Shown here one piece after another: positions 44,060 through 53,112 of a stretch of DNA of 64,000 bases (position 1 is the stretch's first letter; the number at the start of each line of letters is the position of its first letter). This stretch comes from Candidatus Woesearchaeota archaeon. GTDB taxonomy: Archaea; Nanobdellota; Nanobdellia; Woesearchaeales; SM23-78. Position numbers and translations under genes: made by a program. The notes below the pieces were generated by a model. That model saw only the letters and a list, made by a program, of their open reading frames with translations, ran no database searches and was not told where the DNA came from. The stretch is from contig JAFGBP010000042.1 of the NCBI GenBank assembly GCA_016933095.1, positions 1-64,000 on the forward strand, read 5' to 3'.

Positions 44060-44211
44060 GGGGCTGCAGGGATTCGAACCCTGATCTTCGGCTGACTTCA
44101 GTGGATAGAGTTGTCATCGCCTTGCGGCTCATCTCTCCAGTGCTGGAGGCCACTATTCTAGCCAGGATGTACCTACCTTGGAATTCCAAGAATAGCTTAT
44201 ACTACAGCCCC
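44060..44211 (-). tRNA. tRNA-Trp (CCA) with two or more introns
   Basis: Acceptor GGGGCTG/CAGCCCC and T arm CAGGG-TTCGAAT-CCCTG enclose 152 nt, about 80 too many. Loop CTCCAG gives anticodon CCA (44144-44146). One insertion near the D arm holds CTATTC/GAATAG and the perfect palindrome CTTGGAATTCCAAG. A second follows anticodon position 37; it has GATGA-type and CACTGA-type boxes, recalling the C/D-box guide in the tRNA-Trp intron of many archaea. Splice sites are not resolved. TATA element at 44248-44259. Confidence 0.7.
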
Positions 44212-44247
44212 AAAAGTTTTGATGGTAAGGCAAAAGAACAGAGGGGG

Positions 44248-44259
44248 TTTTATAAATAT
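44248..44259 (-). promoter_or_regulatory. TATA element of tRNA-Trp
   Basis: Minus strand ATATTTATAAAA, 37-48 bp upstream of the tRNA 5' end. Confidence 0.5.
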
Positions 44260-44347
44260 TTGCAAAAAAAACAAGCGGCTTCAGGAAACGTATCTTCAGC
44301 GTTACCTCGCCTGCCAAAGCCGCAGAACGTTCAAAAAAAAGAAAGCA

Positions 44348-45739
44348 CTATTTGTCCTTGATCTTCAAACCCAGCTCGTCCATCTGCATGGTGTGGACGT
44401 CCGAAGGCGCGTCGAGCATGAGGTCCCTTGCATCCTTGTTCTTAGGATACGCGATGACTTCCTTTATGCTCTTCTCTCCTGCCATGAGCATTATCATCCT
44501 GTCAAGACCCAAGGCGATCCCGCCGTGCGGAGGAGCTCCGAACGTGAAGGCGTTCAGCAGGAACCCGAACTTCTTATCGGCCTCTGCCTCGTCGATCCCG
44601 AGGCACCTGAACATCTTGTCCTGAAGCTCGCGCTTGTGAATCCTTATGGAGCCTCCGCCGAGCTCTGTGCCGTTGAGCACGATGTCGTAGGCGTTGGCCC
44701 TGATGCCTGCCTTCTCCTTCTCGTCCTTTGCTTCCATGAGCGCAATGTCTTCCTTCTTAGGAGAAGTGAACGGGTGGTGCATGGCGTAGTATCGCTTGTC
44801 ATCATCGTTCCACTCGAGTAGCGGGAAGTCGACGACCCACTCGAACGCATATTCCTGAGGATCATTCTTGTCCTTGCGAATGTCAGGCTTGTCGCTCTTA
44901 TACTTCTCAATAGCCTCTTTGTAAGTCAGCTTCTGGAATGGGATCTTGACATCGACATTCAAGACTTCCTTCCAGACGAACTGCAAGAGCCTCTCGATGA
45001 CGTCCTGGATGTCCTGCTGCTCTATGAAGCTCATCTCCATGTCGAGCTGTGTGAACTCAGGCTGACGGTCGGCCCGCAGGTCCTCGTCCCTGAAACACTT
45101 AGCTATCTGGTAGTACTTGTCATAGCCTGCGACCATGAACAATTGCTTGAATATCTGGGGACTCTGGGGAAGCGCGTAGAACTGCTTCTTCGACACCCTG
45201 CTAGGTACAAGATAATCACGCGCGCCTTCTGGCGTAGATTTCCCAAGGACTGGAGTCTCGAGGTCAATGAACCCTTCCTTGTCGAGGAATTTTCTTATGG
45301 CGATGCACACCTTGCTCCTCAGCATGAGGTTCTTCTGGAGCCTCTTCTTCCTGAGGTCAAGGAACCTGTACTTTAGCCGAACATCCTCACTCGACTCGAC
45401 TTTCTCGTCCAGCTCCAAGGGAAGGGCGTCTGCAGCGTTCAATATCTCTATCTCCTTTGCAGACAGCTCCACTTCTCCTGTCGCCAGCTCTTTCCTCACC
45501 TGGTTCTCTGGCCTCTTTTTTACCTCACCCACGACCCTGATCACGCTCTCTCTCCTGATCTCTCCGAATTCCTTCGTGAGAGCAGGGTTTACGAACACTT
45601 GGGTCGATCCGTATCTGTCTCTTAGAATTATGAAGCTTAGCTTGCCTTGTATCCTCTGGGAGTCAACCCAGCCGCAAAGAGTGACTGTCTTTCCGGCGTC
45701 AGAGCCCCTGAGTTCTCCGCAAGTATGTGTCCTTAACAT
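44348..45739 (-). CDS. aspS: Aspartyl-tRNA synthetase, bacterial type lacking the GAD domain
   Basis: Starts MLRTHTCGELRGSDAGKTVTLCGWVDSQR, the usual N-terminus of bacterial AspRS, with motif 2 CFRDEDLRADRQPEFTQLDMEMSF, VDFPLLEW, MHHPFTSP and motif 3 GIALGLDRMIMLM. Length is 463 residues against about 590 for typical bacterial enzymes. The missing part is the GAD insertion: KLTYKEAIEKYKSDKPD runs almost at once into EYAFEWVVDFPLLEW. Archaea usually have a different AspRS type, so this suggests bacterial ancestry. Whether it also charges tRNA-Asn is open, but AsnRS is present. Confidence 0.92.
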   Translation of the reverse strand: MLRTHTCGELRGSDAGKTVTLCGWVDSQRIQGKLSFIILRDRYGSTQVFVNPALTKEFGEIRRESVIRVVGEVKKRPENQVRKELATGEVELSAKEIEILNAADALPLELDEKVESSEDVRLKYRFLDLRKKRLQKNLMLRSKVCIAIRKFLDKEGFIDLETPVLGKSTPEGARDYLVPSRVSKKQFYALPQSPQIFKQLFMVAGYDKYYQIAKCFRDEDLRADRQPEFTQLDMEMSFIEQQDIQDVIERLLQFVWKEVLNVDVKIPFQKLTYKEAIEKYKSDKPDIRKDKNDPQEYAFEWVVDFPLLEWNDDDKRYYAMHHPFTSPKKEDIALMEAKDEKEKAGIRANAYDIVLNGTELGGGSIRIHKRELQDKMFRCLGIDEAEADKKFGFLLNAFTFGAPPHGGIALGLDRMIMLMAGEKSIKEVIAYPKNKDARDLMLDAPSDVHTMQMDELGLKIKDK

Positions 45740-45866
45740 CAGGGCAAGATAGTAAGTGCCCATTTAAGAAGTTTACTAAAAAAGACAAACTATTTATAAC
45801 ATGAATCGCAAAAAGAAAAACAGTTTAGGAGAAGACAGGATGCCATATGGCATCTGAGGTATCAAA

Positions 45867-46304
45867 ATGAACATCAAGTATAACATCAAGTATATTTATT
45901 TCACGGTGATTACGCTGATTTTCCTGGGAGGCTGCAGTGCATCCACGAGCACGGCATATTACAAGGGCATAGAGAGCGCAGGACCACTAGAGACCTGCGC
46001 GGAATACCAGGATGACGCCTGTGGATTGTTCTCCTGCATGGTCGACATGTGCTGGTGCGACGACTCCAGATCGAAACCCATCCTCTACGAGAAGGAAAAC
46101 ACCATCATTTCCAACGAGGAACAGGCCGTTGCGTACGTGCAGGAATACTTGAAGCTTGAAGATAAGAGCGAAACCTTGGCCAAAAGCGCAGTGAAAATCA
46201 ACAACGTATTCTACAACGTCTTCACGGAAGACACGACAGGATATGAAGAAGCCTTTACTCTGGCAGTGGACGGGACCATACTAAGGACGACCTGTGGAGT
46301 ATGA
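45867..46304 (+). CDS. Small Cys-rich lipoprotein (145 aa)
   Basis: The N-terminal helix ends in the lipobox-like LGGC, so the protein is probably lipid-anchored. Mature part has Cys pairs (ETCAEYQDDACGLFSCMVDMCWCDD) suggesting disulfides or metal binding. The end (EEAFTLAVDGTILRTTCGV) resembles a PepSY-like strand. TATA box CTATTTATAAC is about 75 bp upstream. Unknown function. Confidence 0.7.
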   Translation: MNIKYNIKYIYFTVITLIFLGGCSASTSTAYYKGIESAGPLETCAEYQDDACGLFSCMVDMCWCDDSRSKPILYEKENTIISNEEQAVAYVQEYLKLEDKSETLAKSAVKINNVFYNVFTEDTTGYEEAFTLAVDGTILRTTCGV

Positions 46305-46354
46305 TATCCGAGATATCCGAAGACATCCTCAAAACAAAGACAGAAAAACCCATC

Positions 46355-47212
46355 TCAGCGCAGTATCTTCACGTCGCAAGTCGCGCTCTCCTTGAAGTCC
46401 TCTGCGTCGCTCGCGGTCCCGACTATGACGCCGTAGTGCATCGGGATCGCGACCTTGCACTTCTTGAAGATGGCAGTCGCCTGGGCAGCTTCCTTGGCGC
46501 TCATCGTATAAGTCCCTCCGACCGGAAGAAGCGCGATGTCCGTCTCTATCTGCTGCATCTCAGGTATCAGGTCTGTGTCACCCGCGTGGTAGACACGGAC
46601 GCCATCCATCTCCAATATGAAACCCACCCATCCGTTCTCTTTTGGATGCGTGTTCTTGTCCACAGTATATGCCGGGACTGCAGTCACTTTCTCATCACCA
46701 AGATCAATCGTCTGCCCAACGCTTATCAGCATTATCTCCTTGACTTGAAGGCCGCTCAGCTTGCTCTGGCAGTCAGGCACCGTGATGATCACAGTCTCGG
46801 GCTGTATTATCTTCTCTACGTCCTTTATGCTGCAATGGTCGTAGTGAGGGTGGGTGATAAGAATATAGTCTGCTTTCTCCAAGCCTTGTCCTCCCTCCAC
46901 AAGCTGGAAAGGGTCGATGTAGAATACGCGCCTGTTCTTGATCTTAACGCCAGCGTGGCCTGTCGACTCGATGTCAAGCCCCAGTATCTTCATGTCATCT
47001 TCACGTCCTGAGATTGTGATATTGTCCTTGGCATCACCATTATTTAAAGTTAATGAATTCCGTGCATCAGAGGCTCCTGATTCCTGATGAACGCATCCTA
47101 CGAGGCCGAATACAAAGATGAGCAACACGACAAATAGCGTGACAAGTCTCGTGACGGGCCACTCAAGCATCCAAACACATCTTACCATCAGAGACTTATA
47201 GCGCTTCTTCAA
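46355..47212 (-). CDS. Metallo-beta-lactamase-fold hydrolase with membrane anchor, UlaG-like
   Basis: A hydrophobic N-terminus with lipobox-like FGLVGC suggests lipid anchoring outside the cell. The metal-binding THPHYDHC, the later HAGDTD and the final MHYG histidine are all present, as in the UlaG-like branch (L-ascorbate-6-phosphate lactonase-like). Most relatives are cytoplasmic; here the enzyme is exported. Substrate unknown. It shares an intergenic promoter zone with the divergent LamG gene at 47267. Confidence 0.85.
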   Translation of the reverse strand: MKKRYKSLMVRCVWMLEWPVTRLVTLFVVLLIFVFGLVGCVHQESGASDARNSLTLNNGDAKDNITISGREDDMKILGLDIESTGHAGVKIKNRRVFYIDPFQLVEGGQGLEKADYILITHPHYDHCSIKDVEKIIQPETVIITVPDCQSKLSGLQVKEIMLISVGQTIDLGDEKVTAVPAYTVDKNTHPKENGWVGFILEMDGVRVYHAGDTDLIPEMQQIETDIALLPVGGTYTMSAKEAAQATAIFKKCKVAIPMHYGVIVGTASDAEDFKESATCDVKILR

Positions 47213-47266
47213 TAAAAAGTTTTATATATTCTCCTCAGGAATGAAGACAAGGGGTGGACTGGTTAA

Positions 47267-49621
47267 TTGAAGAAAGACACCTTTGAGGTAATTATGGCTG
47301 TATTCGTCCTAGTCACCATTCTAGCTGGTGCCTTGATTCTCATGCCCGTCTTCACGCTCGCGACTGGCAACATCACTTGCGAGTTCGTCCTAGGAACCAG
47401 CTGTCCTGGTGATAGTGTGAAGCTGATAGGCGTGCAGAATGACACTGGCGGCTTCAACAACGCGCACGCCCAGAATTATACTGTCGACACGTATGCTTAC
47501 TCCTTATGCTGCAACACGACTAACGCGAGCATCACGCTGAACAACACCTGCGAGACAGAGCCCGTAATCAAGTTGAGCGCAGAGACCAACGCTCATATTG
47601 AGGAGGGAAATGGAACGTTGTATACTGGTGGAAACTGCGTAGCCCGTACAGACACTGACGACACAGACTTTTCAGCAGGGACGAGCTCTAACATGGCAGT
47701 CCAGGGAACTGGGACAAACGCGAACCTGACAAGCAGCGATACGAGCGGAAGCTTCAGCATGTTAATAGATGGGTTAAAGACAAGGAAGTGGTACAACATC
47801 ACGGTCTCGACCGAGGCGTATTATGGACTTGAGACAGGAAGATGGAGTGATGACGGGCCAGGAGCAAGCCTCCCTTCGATCGATACGACAAGCTTGATAG
47901 CGCTCTGGCACTTGAACAATGAGAGCGCGTATGACGAGAACGACACGCAAGTGTATGACTTCTCAGGGAGCAACAACAATCTTACTAATCTGAGCAACGT
48001 GCAAATTACGAGCTTCGGGCAGTTCGACAAGGCCTACGAATCAAGTGGTGCAGACGGACAACTCTGTAAGGATGGAGGTATAGGCCTTGAGGATGAGTAC
48101 ACAATCTTAATGTGGATATACCCAAACACCTTGGGAGCGAACGACAACTTCATAGGAACGTACGGAGGAAGCGGGAGCGGCACAGAATGGCTCTTCAGGA
48201 TTAACGACACAGGGCTTGCCACGAGCTTACAGTTCTATGATGGAAACAACGTGGGAGGCACCCAAGAAGTCCTTAGTGTGGGCGAATGGCAGATGATCGG
48301 CGCCAGAGGCAACACCACCAACATCACACTCTATCACGACGGGGTGCGGGTGGAGGAAGGAGTCCTTACCTCTTCGTTATCAAGCACAAGGACGCTGTGC
48401 ATCATGGACCTGCCGGCGGCTGAATACGAGTTTGACGGCCGGATGGATGAAGTCGCGATATGGAACCGTTCTCTTTCAGAAGAGGAGATAATGAACTTCT
48501 ACCGTAGAGGCGCCTTTAGGCTCAACCTCTCAGTCAGGAGCTGTGACGACGCCTCCTGCTCTGGAGATTCATACACCCAGATAACCGACACGAGCTTTAT
48601 GAGCTCAAAAGTCGCAACAGGCGAGAGTGACAACAGGTACTTCCAATACTTGCTTGAGTATTCTGACAACTCATCAGTCTACAACATATCGGTGAATGAC
48701 ATCTCTGTCGATTACTGCGACGCATCCATATCCGCATGCCTTGCAAGCAATTTCCAGGCAGTATACTGTTCCTACACGAGCGGGAGCTGCTCGGGCACCC
48801 AGAACTGCGTGCTTACGATGGCGAGCAGCGAGGGCTATAACGGGACCAATGCCCACGTCGGGAACTGCAGCACTTATTCGTACAAGGCCTGCTGCGGTCT
48901 ATTGAACTACCCGCCAGAGCAGCCCACCACCACATATCCGATCGACGGTAATGACACTGTGAGTGAGAGGGGGCCTAACTTCAACTGGACAAACGTATCA
49001 GACCCTGAAGGGGATGACGTGACTTTCACGATCAACCTGACTTGCGGGGCTGGATGCTCCTGCGCCGACATCGGAGTAAGCGGCATAAACCAAACCAACT
49101 ACTCTTATGGAGGATACTTGTGTGTTGACGTGAATTACAACTGGACTGTGAGCGCGTGCGACAGCTACGGCTCCTGCAACACGTCCGAACAGTCAAACTT
49201 CACGATCCCGAGCGTGCTAGACTTCATAATGATAGCCAACGGCACGGATTTCGGCACGCTGAGCCCTGGCCAGACGAATGACACGACCAACAACGACCCC
49301 ATCCCACTGGTAGGAAGGAACCTAGGTAACGTCCTGATCAACGCGACCATAAACGCGACAGCGCTCTACACCTCGGTAGGAATGGACACGATCTATTTCA
49401 GGTACTTGGCGGCTGATAATGAGACTGGCAGCATAGTGACGGCGTGCTCGCAAACCACGTTCGCCAACATGGACACAGCAGAGAAGAATGCCTTCTGCAA
49501 CTTGTCATTCGAGAATGCAAGCGACGAGGTCAGGATAGACTTTGAGATCACCATCCCGCCAGACGAGCCTCCAAGGGATACTAACAGCACGATAGAGATA
49601 ATTTACGTAAGCGCCGAATAA
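47267..49621 (+). CDS. Secreted surface protein with a LamG/ConA-like domain (784 aa)
   Basis: TTG start at 47267. The N-terminus (KKDTFEVIMAVFVLVTILAGALILMPVF) is a signal anchor that could also act as a pilin-like signal. A ConA/LamG jelly-roll spans about residues 210-410 (ALWHLNNESAYDENDTQVYDFSGSNNN to GRMDEVAIWNRSLSEEEI). Cys-rich and fibronectin-like parts follow (SDPEGDDVTFTINLTC). Sequons are numerous. No C-terminal membrane helix is visible. It begins a same-direction run towards the secretion genes. Confidence 0.82.
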   Translation: MKKDTFEVIMAVFVLVTILAGALILMPVFTLATGNITCEFVLGTSCPGDSVKLIGVQNDTGGFNNAHAQNYTVDTYAYSLCCNTTNASITLNNTCETEPVIKLSAETNAHIEEGNGTLYTGGNCVARTDTDDTDFSAGTSSNMAVQGTGTNANLTSSDTSGSFSMLIDGLKTRKWYNITVSTEAYYGLETGRWSDDGPGASLPSIDTTSLIALWHLNNESAYDENDTQVYDFSGSNNNLTNLSNVQITSFGQFDKAYESSGADGQLCKDGGIGLEDEYTILMWIYPNTLGANDNFIGTYGGSGSGTEWLFRINDTGLATSLQFYDGNNVGGTQEVLSVGEWQMIGARGNTTNITLYHDGVRVEEGVLTSSLSSTRTLCIMDLPAAEYEFDGRMDEVAIWNRSLSEEEIMNFYRRGAFRLNLSVRSCDDASCSGDSYTQITDTSFMSSKVATGESDNRYFQYLLEYSDNSSVYNISVNDISVDYCDASISACLASNFQAVYCSYTSGSCSGTQNCVLTMASSEGYNGTNAHVGNCSTYSYKACCGLLNYPPEQPTTTYPIDGNDTVSERGPNFNWTNVSDPEGDDVTFTINLTCGAGCSCADIGVSGINQTNYSYGGYLCVDVNYNWTVSACDSYGSCNTSEQSNFTIPSVLDFIMIANGTDFGTLSPGQTNDTTNNDPIPLVGRNLGNVLINATINATALYTSVGMDTIYFRYLAADNETGSIVTACSQTTFANMDTAEKNAFCNLSFENASDEVRIDFEITIPPDEPPRDTNSTIEIIYVSAE

Positions 49622-49680
49622 GAGAGCGCAATGAGAAGAAGAGAAAAAGACGATCACTAAACAGCTGAGATGATAAAAAT

Positions 49681-50883
49681 ATGAGAATAAGCAGCATCAC
49701 CAAAAAAAACGTGAAGAACACCTTCATCATCGCGTTCATCATAGCCTTGATGCTCTCTCTCACAGCATCGGCATCGGCTCTTGGAGTTAGCCCTGCGAAG
49801 AAGACAGTTTACTTTGAGCCCAACCAGACAGTTGAACTTAATTTCAAAGTGATAAACTCGGACGCTCTGGACGTGCCAGTATTCCTCAACGCCCTGGGAG
49901 ACCTCCAGGATCGCATGTTCTTCTCCGAAGGGAATAAGCTATTGTTGCAGAAGGACGTCGGGATTATGAGCTTCAAGGTGTTCCTGAATCTTCCGGAAGA
50001 GATGAGCCCGGGAGTACATACGACTTACATCAAGCTGACGCCGCAGTTCCCAAGCACAGGCAACATGCTAAGGGCGTTTGCAGCGCCCATGATCCCAGTG
50101 TTGGTTAGGGTTCCTTATCCCTCTAAGTACGCAGAGGTAGACCTTGCAATCCAGGAAGTTGATGAGGGGACTGCAGTCCCAGTGCTTTTAGAGTTTGACA
50201 ACCTGGGTTCTGAGGACATCGCGGTGGCAGAGGGAAGCGTGACCCTTATTAACCTGGCAGAAACTGGAACGGCAGGTGAAGAGAGCTTGATAGGAAGCAC
50301 TGCAGTGCTTGAATGCCCGAAGATTAGCGTCGGCGCCAACTCTTACGGAAAGACGGCATGCGAGCCGACCCAAGCCTTGAGGAGCGGGGAATACCTGGCA
50401 CAGGTAAGATCCCATTATGATAACACCCATGTAGACTTCGACCGAAATGTTAGCATAGGGAAGCCAATAGTCCGCGTAACCCACCTAGCCACGCGAAACA
50501 TCTTAACGAAGAGGATAAACACAGTCGTGTTCGGAGTCCGCAGCGAGTGGAACAGGGAGCTCCTAGTGACGGGGTTCATAAGGATCGACGGATTCCAGAC
50601 TGAGATGCCTCTCGTCACCCTGGCACCAGGAGAAGAGAAGGAAGTCATAGGCTACTTTGATGCGACAGACACGACGCCAGGGCTCAAGAACATGAGCATC
50701 ATGCTCGGATATGCAGACCAGATCAGGACAGAGGATTACCTTGTAAGCATTGAGGAGGGAGAGCCTGAAGCTGAGCCGCCTACAAGGCTCATAGGGAACA
50801 TGATCCTTGCAGTGGCCATAATCGTAGTCCTGGCTGCAATCGCGATAATGCTGAAGAACGTTCTCAGGAAGAAAAGGGAGTAG
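49681..50883 (+). CDS. Secreted membrane-anchored beta-sandwich protein (400 aa)
   Basis: A signal peptide (NTFIIAFIIALMLSLTASASA) is followed by beta domains beginning LGVSPAKKTVYFEPNQTVELNFKVIN, like the COG1470-type alpha-galactosidase-associated/CARDB folds of archaeal envelope proteins. The last helix (MILAVAIIVVLAAIAIMLKNVL) and KRE tail anchor it. It lies 59 bp after the LamG gene, so both may be co-transcribed. Function unknown; possibly a pilus-associated assembly factor. Confidence 0.75.
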   Translation: MRISSITKKNVKNTFIIAFIIALMLSLTASASALGVSPAKKTVYFEPNQTVELNFKVINSDALDVPVFLNALGDLQDRMFFSEGNKLLLQKDVGIMSFKVFLNLPEEMSPGVHTTYIKLTPQFPSTGNMLRAFAAPMIPVLVRVPYPSKYAEVDLAIQEVDEGTAVPVLLEFDNLGSEDIAVAEGSVTLINLAETGTAGEESLIGSTAVLECPKISVGANSYGKTACEPTQALRSGEYLAQVRSHYDNTHVDFDRNVSIGKPIVRVTHLATRNILTKRINTVVFGVRSEWNRELLVTGFIRIDGFQTEMPLVTLAPGEEKEVIGYFDATDTTPGLKNMSIMLGYADQIRTEDYLVSIEEGEPEAEPPTRLIGNMILAVAIIVVLAAIAIMLKNVLRKKRE

Positions 50884-50957
50884 AGGCGAAAGCCAACAGA
50901 ACTAACATCGGGGATTTCGAAGTAAAACTCCTAAACTTAGAGGATTAACATCCTTAA

Positions 50958-50990
50958 CTTTCGCCTCGTAGAGGCGAAAGCTTTAAATAA
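50958..50990 (+). promoter_or_regulatory. Hairpin operator with BRE/TATA box
   Basis: CTTTCGCCTC-GTA-GAGGCGAAAG (50958-50980) is a perfect 10-bp inverted repeat; its right arm runs directly into CTTTAAATAA, the TATA box for the gene at 51014. The arm GAGGCGAAAG also occurs at 50883-50892, at the end of the preceding gene. The BRE therefore lies in an operator-like site. Confidence 0.6.
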
Positions 50991-51013
50991 CCCCGAGCGC
51001 AGTAATCCATAGC

Positions 51014-51571
51014 ATGGCAGATAGTGTTTTCAGAGGCACATTAGGATTCTTCATGGACCTTGGAATATATGATGTAGTCCTGCCATTCCTGCTCGTGTTC
51101 ACTATCGTCTTCGCCATCCTTGAAAAGACAAAGGCCTTCGGCCTTGAGAAGATAGGCGACAGGGAATACACGAGGAAGAACCTAAACGCGATGGTTGCCT
51201 TTGTCGCGGCTTTCTTTGTCGTGGCCTCAGCTCAGCTCGTTGCCATTGTGAACGAGGTGCTAGCCAACACCGTCCTTCTACTGCTCGTTTCCATTTGCTT
51301 CCTGCTACTTGCAGGATCCTTCCACAAAGGAGACAAGGAATTTGCCCTTGAAGGAGGATGGAACACCGCATTCATGGTCATCATGTTCATAGGCATAGTC
51401 CTGATATTCTTCAATGCAGTGGGGTGGCTGCCCATCATTTGGGAGGCCATATTCTACAAGTTCGACTCTGTAACAGTTTCATCCATCATACTCATAATTG
51501 CGATTGTCGCCTTTATGTGGTATATTACCGGAGGGGTGGGCCCAAAGGAAGAAAAGGACAAGAAGAGCTAG
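51014..51571 (+). CDS. Small multi-spanning membrane protein 1 of 3 (185 aa)
   Basis: About five transmembrane helices after an N-terminal IYDVVLPFLLVFTIVFAILEKTKAFG. It ends with a charged GPKEEKDKKS tail. The N-terminal block VLPFLLVFTIVFAILEK recurs in the next two gene products, so the three are paralogues. They lie just before coiled-coil proteins and the pilus-type ATPase/platform genes, which suggests membrane components of that apparatus. Confidence 0.75.
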   Translation: MADSVFRGTLGFFMDLGIYDVVLPFLLVFTIVFAILEKTKAFGLEKIGDREYTRKNLNAMVAFVAAFFVVASAQLVAIVNEVLANTVLLLLVSICFLLLAGSFHKGDKEFALEGGWNTAFMVIMFIGIVLIFFNAVGWLPIIWEAIFYKFDSVTVSSIILIIAIVAFMWYITGGVGPKEEKDKKS

Positions 51572-51703
51572 GTACCACGAGCCTAGTGGCGCGTAAGCGA
51601 ATCTTCCAAGAAAACAGAAAAATCGTTATTCAACGTCATCAAACCAAAAATATATAAATCCTGGATGAGAAAAACCAAGGTGGGCAAAGGAGGTTAATGA
51701 AAA

Positions 51704-52294
51704 ATGGCTTTCCAAGACTTTTTTTACACGCTGGAAATGTGGGGCGTCATGGATGTGGTGCTCCCGTTCATACTTGTATTCACGATAGTCTTCGCGGTCC
51801 TTGAGAAGATCAAGATACTGGGCGAAGGAAAAAGGCAGTACAACACTGTATTCGCTCTTGTCATGGGCGCAACCTTTGTCATGCCGCACATAACAGGATC
51901 CTATATAGAGCTTATTGGGTTCGACCCGGTAGTTGTGCTCAACCAATCCTTGCCCCAAGTCTCCATTATCGTCGTGGCCATCATCATGGTCCTTCTTATA
52001 ATAGGGGTCTTTGGTAACCAGATCGACTTTGCGGGAACACCTCTATCAGGTTGGATAGTCATATTGGCCTTCATCGCAGTCGGGCTCATATTTGGCAGCG
52101 CCGTCGGATGGTTCTACCTCCCGGACTGGCTCTACTTCCTGAGGGATCCGGAAATACAGTCCCTTGTCGTGATGATACTAGTGTTTGGTATCATAATCTG
52201 GTTCGTCACGAAGGAGGACAGCAAGGACAAGAAGAGGACGTTTGGCGACATAATTCAGGAGACCTTCGGAAGCCCCATGATAAAGAAGAAGTGA
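51704..52294 (+). CDS. Small multi-spanning membrane protein 2 of 3 (196 aa)
   Basis: Begins FFYTLEMWGVMDVVLPFILVFTIVFAVLEKIKILG, nearly the same as the preceding paralogue, and has about six helices and a basic tail (KEDSKDKKRTFGDIIQETFGSPMIKKK). A TATA box (AATATATAAAT) and AGGAGG ribosome site lie before the ATG. Own promoter despite the clustered arrangement. Confidence 0.75.
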   Translation: MAFQDFFYTLEMWGVMDVVLPFILVFTIVFAVLEKIKILGEGKRQYNTVFALVMGATFVMPHITGSYIELIGFDPVVVLNQSLPQVSIIVVAIIMVLLIIGVFGNQIDFAGTPLSGWIVILAFIAVGLIFGSAVGWFYLPDWLYFLRDPEIQSLVVMILVFGIIIWFVTKEDSKDKKRTFGDIIQETFGSPMIKKK

Positions 52295-52413
52295 TCATGG
52301 AAAGTGATGGCTGGAGCTGGATAATAAGTAGTTAATTAAAAGCAAATTATTTTTATTTTAATAACCATTTTAATTTGTCAAAATCCTCATTTAAGCAGGC
52401 AAGAGAAATCTAG

Positions 52414-53055
52414 ATGGCAACGCTACTTGATGTTGGAATACTGGAACACTTCGGCTCGATATTCGTAGTCATAATCCTCTTCGCGATCGTATTCGGGATT
52501 CTGGAGGCGAAGAAGCCTTTCGGAGATGCCAGCAAGGGTTTGAATGCAATCCTAGCGCTCTTTGTAGCGGCCTTATTTCTGGTATCAAGTGAAGCATCAG
52601 GGATGATAAAGGTCTTGGTGCCTTGGTTTGTCGTCGTCATAATATTCATCTTCTTTGTCATGCTAATGTTCAGGATGTTCGGCGTAGAGGACAATACGTT
52701 CGTGAAGGTCGTCGGGACATCCCAAGTCTATATCTGGATAATAATCTTCGCCATTCTTGTAATGATGGGAGCGTTGGGAAATGTCTTTGGTCAAAGCTTC
52801 CTCGAGGCAGGCGGCGGAGGAAACACAGTCATAGGCCAGCCGTCTTCAGGTGCGGAAGTAGTCATTGGACCTGACGGAGAACCCGTTTCCATTCCAGTGA
52901 GTACTGCAAGCGCGAGCACAACGAGCACCACGACAAGCAACTTCACAGTGAACCTCATGAACACGCTTAGGCATCCAAAAGTCTTAGGGATGATCTTTGT
53001 GCTGCTGACCGGCGCGTTCCTGATGATATTCCTGACAAAGCCTGTCTCAGTATAG
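52414..53055 (+). CDS. Small multi-spanning membrane protein 3 of 3 (213 aa)
   Basis: Shares the first helix pattern (ILEHFGSIFVVIILFAIVFGILEAKKPFG) with the two upstream proteins but has an inserted external Ser/Thr-rich loop (TASASTTSTTTSN) before its last helix. Ends LMIFLTKPVSV, without the charged tail. Convergent with the coiled-coil gene at 53113. Probably a divergent third subunit. Confidence 0.72.
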   Translation: MATLLDVGILEHFGSIFVVIILFAIVFGILEAKKPFGDASKGLNAILALFVAALFLVSSEASGMIKVLVPWFVVVIIFIFFVMLMFRMFGVEDNTFVKVVGTSQVYIWIIIFAILVMMGALGNVFGQSFLEAGGGGNTVIGQPSSGAEVVIGPDGEPVSIPVSTASASTTSTTTSNFTVNLMNTLRHPKVLGMIFVLLTGAFLMIFLTKPVSV

Positions 53056-53112
53056 TTCTGAGTTTTGCATCGAAAACTGCATAGAGAAAGAAAACCAAAA
53101 AGCCTTATCCCT

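Noticed and set aside
46301..47011. Long plus-strand reading frame of 236 codons
   Set aside because: It lies antisense to the metallo-beta-lactamase-fold gene, whose motifs are clear; the plus-strand translation has no family features and no ribosome site.
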